DNA of 18,369 bases from contig NW_004440187.1 in NCBI RefSeq assembly GCF_000330505.1, positions 2,090 to 20,458 of the forward strand. Direction: 5' to 3'. A model generated the notes under the pieces. That model ran no database searches and was not told the DNA's origin. It saw nothing but the letters and a program-made list of their open reading frames with translations. Each line of letters opens with the position of its first letter. Position 1 is the first letter of the stretch. This stretch comes from Entamoeba invadens IP1. Taxonomy: Eukaryota; Evosea; Mastigamoebida; Endamoebidae. Shown here one piece after another: positions 17,236 to 18,369 of the stretch. The position numbers were made by a program, and so were the translations under genes.

Positions 17236-18369
17236 ATTTTCCTCTATCTGTATATATTAATGCTTTGTTAATATTTCATGAATAAAACAAATTTACATTT
17301 AAAAATACCCCCATATTAGGTTTATAAATTAATGACATTAATATTATATTTGGTAAAGTTTCAATTTATATTATTCTGAGAGTGGTGAAAAAATAATATT
17401 TTTTGTATAATAATATATGTTATAATTAACCATTTTTGTTTCTAAAATTATTTTTTTACACAACTAAAAAAACAAACAAAACTTGTTTGTGTTAAATAAT
17501 TTTTATCCAGTATATTTTAAACTAAAAATCCCATATAATTTAGTGATATTATACATAATATGATCCTATGTATAATACCCAAATTATGGGATTTGTTTCG
17601 TTTCAAGTTGAAAAATGGAACTGTCGATAATTGTTTTGTGTTATAAAATTATGTTTTTGTTTTTATTTCAAAAAATAGCCCGTTTAATTAAGTAAATTAT
17701 TCATAATAATATTAATAATAAATAAAAAAGTATTTGTATGTTTCTTTATTTGGACAAATAAAATAGCATTTATTGACAATGTATTACTATGTTTTTGTTA
17801 TATTTTTTTCACATTTAGATATTTGAAGCATTTTTAAGTTACAGGATGGTTTTTATTTTGTTTTATTAACATTTAAGATTGTTTTTGTGTTTTAATAATT
17901 TTATAGAAATCTATTAAATATTGTAAACTGGAAAACAAAATTCTGAATTGGATTTTTTTTCATTTTTGCTAAATATTCAGGATTTTTATGCAAATCATTT
18001 TTTCTTAATAAAAAATATTTTGGGCAAAAATGCTTTTTTGAAGAACAATTTTAATAAAATAAGACGGAAAAAATAGAAAATTGTTTTTTCAAATAAAAGT
18101 TTCTCTTATTTTTGTCCCAAAAGTACAATTTTAAAAAATATGTTAGACAAATGAAAACAAATCATAATTTTGATATTTCATTTGAAATGATAAGTTATTA
18201 TAACAAACAAAAAAATCCAAAAAATACATTTTAATGGTCAAATATCAAATAAAATATTATTATTATAGTTTTATTTATAAAATATTATAGAATTTACAAC
18301 CAAACCAAATATAAAGCCAAAGTTTGTTGTTAACATAAAAAAACTGTCTATAATAATAATAAATAAAAA
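17236..18369. other. AT-rich region, no gene, one long hairpin
   Basis: No open frame with coding composition was found on either strand. Poly-T and poly-A runs dominate. The only structure is the inverted repeat at 17526-17594. If the pseudogene really started at 17235, its promoter would have been within the first 100 bases of this stretch. Confidence 0.5.
17526..17594. repeat. Long imperfect inverted repeat (hairpin)
   Basis: The outer arms AAATCCCATA (17526-17535) and TATGGGATTT (17585-17594) are perfect. The inner arms ATTATACATA (17548-17557) and TATGTATAAT (17567-17576) are also perfect, around a 9-base loop. The unpaired middle parts are 12 and 8 bases. It could be a foldback or MITE remnant, or a transcript-end structure. 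Confidence 0.55.

Noticed and set aside
1..18369. CRISPR arrays, tRNA or rRNA genes, tandem satellite arrays.
   Set aside because: No regularly spaced repeats, cloverleaf candidates or rRNA-like conserved strings were seen on either strand.

Overview
The window looks like a piece of a very AT-rich protist genome. It uses the standard code (TAA, TAG and TGA all act as stops) and shows no bacterial layout: no operons and no convincing ribosome binding sites. The combination of a type II Golgi-style GT31 glycosyltransferase, a fragment resembling the leucine-rich BspA-like proteins of Entamoeba, and both hAT and Tc1/mariner DNA transposons fits an Entamoeba of the E. invadens type best. This assignment is an inference from style and gene content and has not been tested by any search.

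Layout: (1) 566-1708 (+) is the only long intact gene, a 380-residue GT31-like glycosyltransferase. (2) 1709-4140 holds decayed or small pieces: a possible membrane-protein remnant (+), a weak minus-strand remnant, an LRR-like fragment (-), a 51-codon ORF (+) and a cluster of strong palindromes. (3) 4416-7422 (+) is a broken hAT transposase. (4) 7747-8088 (-) is a small gene with two in-frame stops. (5) 8843-17235 is a layered structure. A large minus-strand pseudogene is split by a Tc1/mariner element (called B here, 10802-15060), and B is itself split by a second Tc1/mariner element (called A, 10888-13124). Both elements have recognisable terminal inverted repeats and flanking TA dinucleotides. 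Removing B and one TA joins the two halves of the pseudogene in the same reading frame, inside a predicted concanavalin/laminin-G-like domain. (6) 17236-18369 is AT-rich, without a gene, and contains one long imperfect hairpin.

Every transposase here is broken by frameshifts, and B also carries a catalytic Asp to Tyr change. None of these copies can encode an active enzyme as it stands. The window is therefore mostly a fossil record: one live-looking gene, then nested transposons and old coding sequence in decay. The order of events can be read from the nesting: host gene first, then B, then A.
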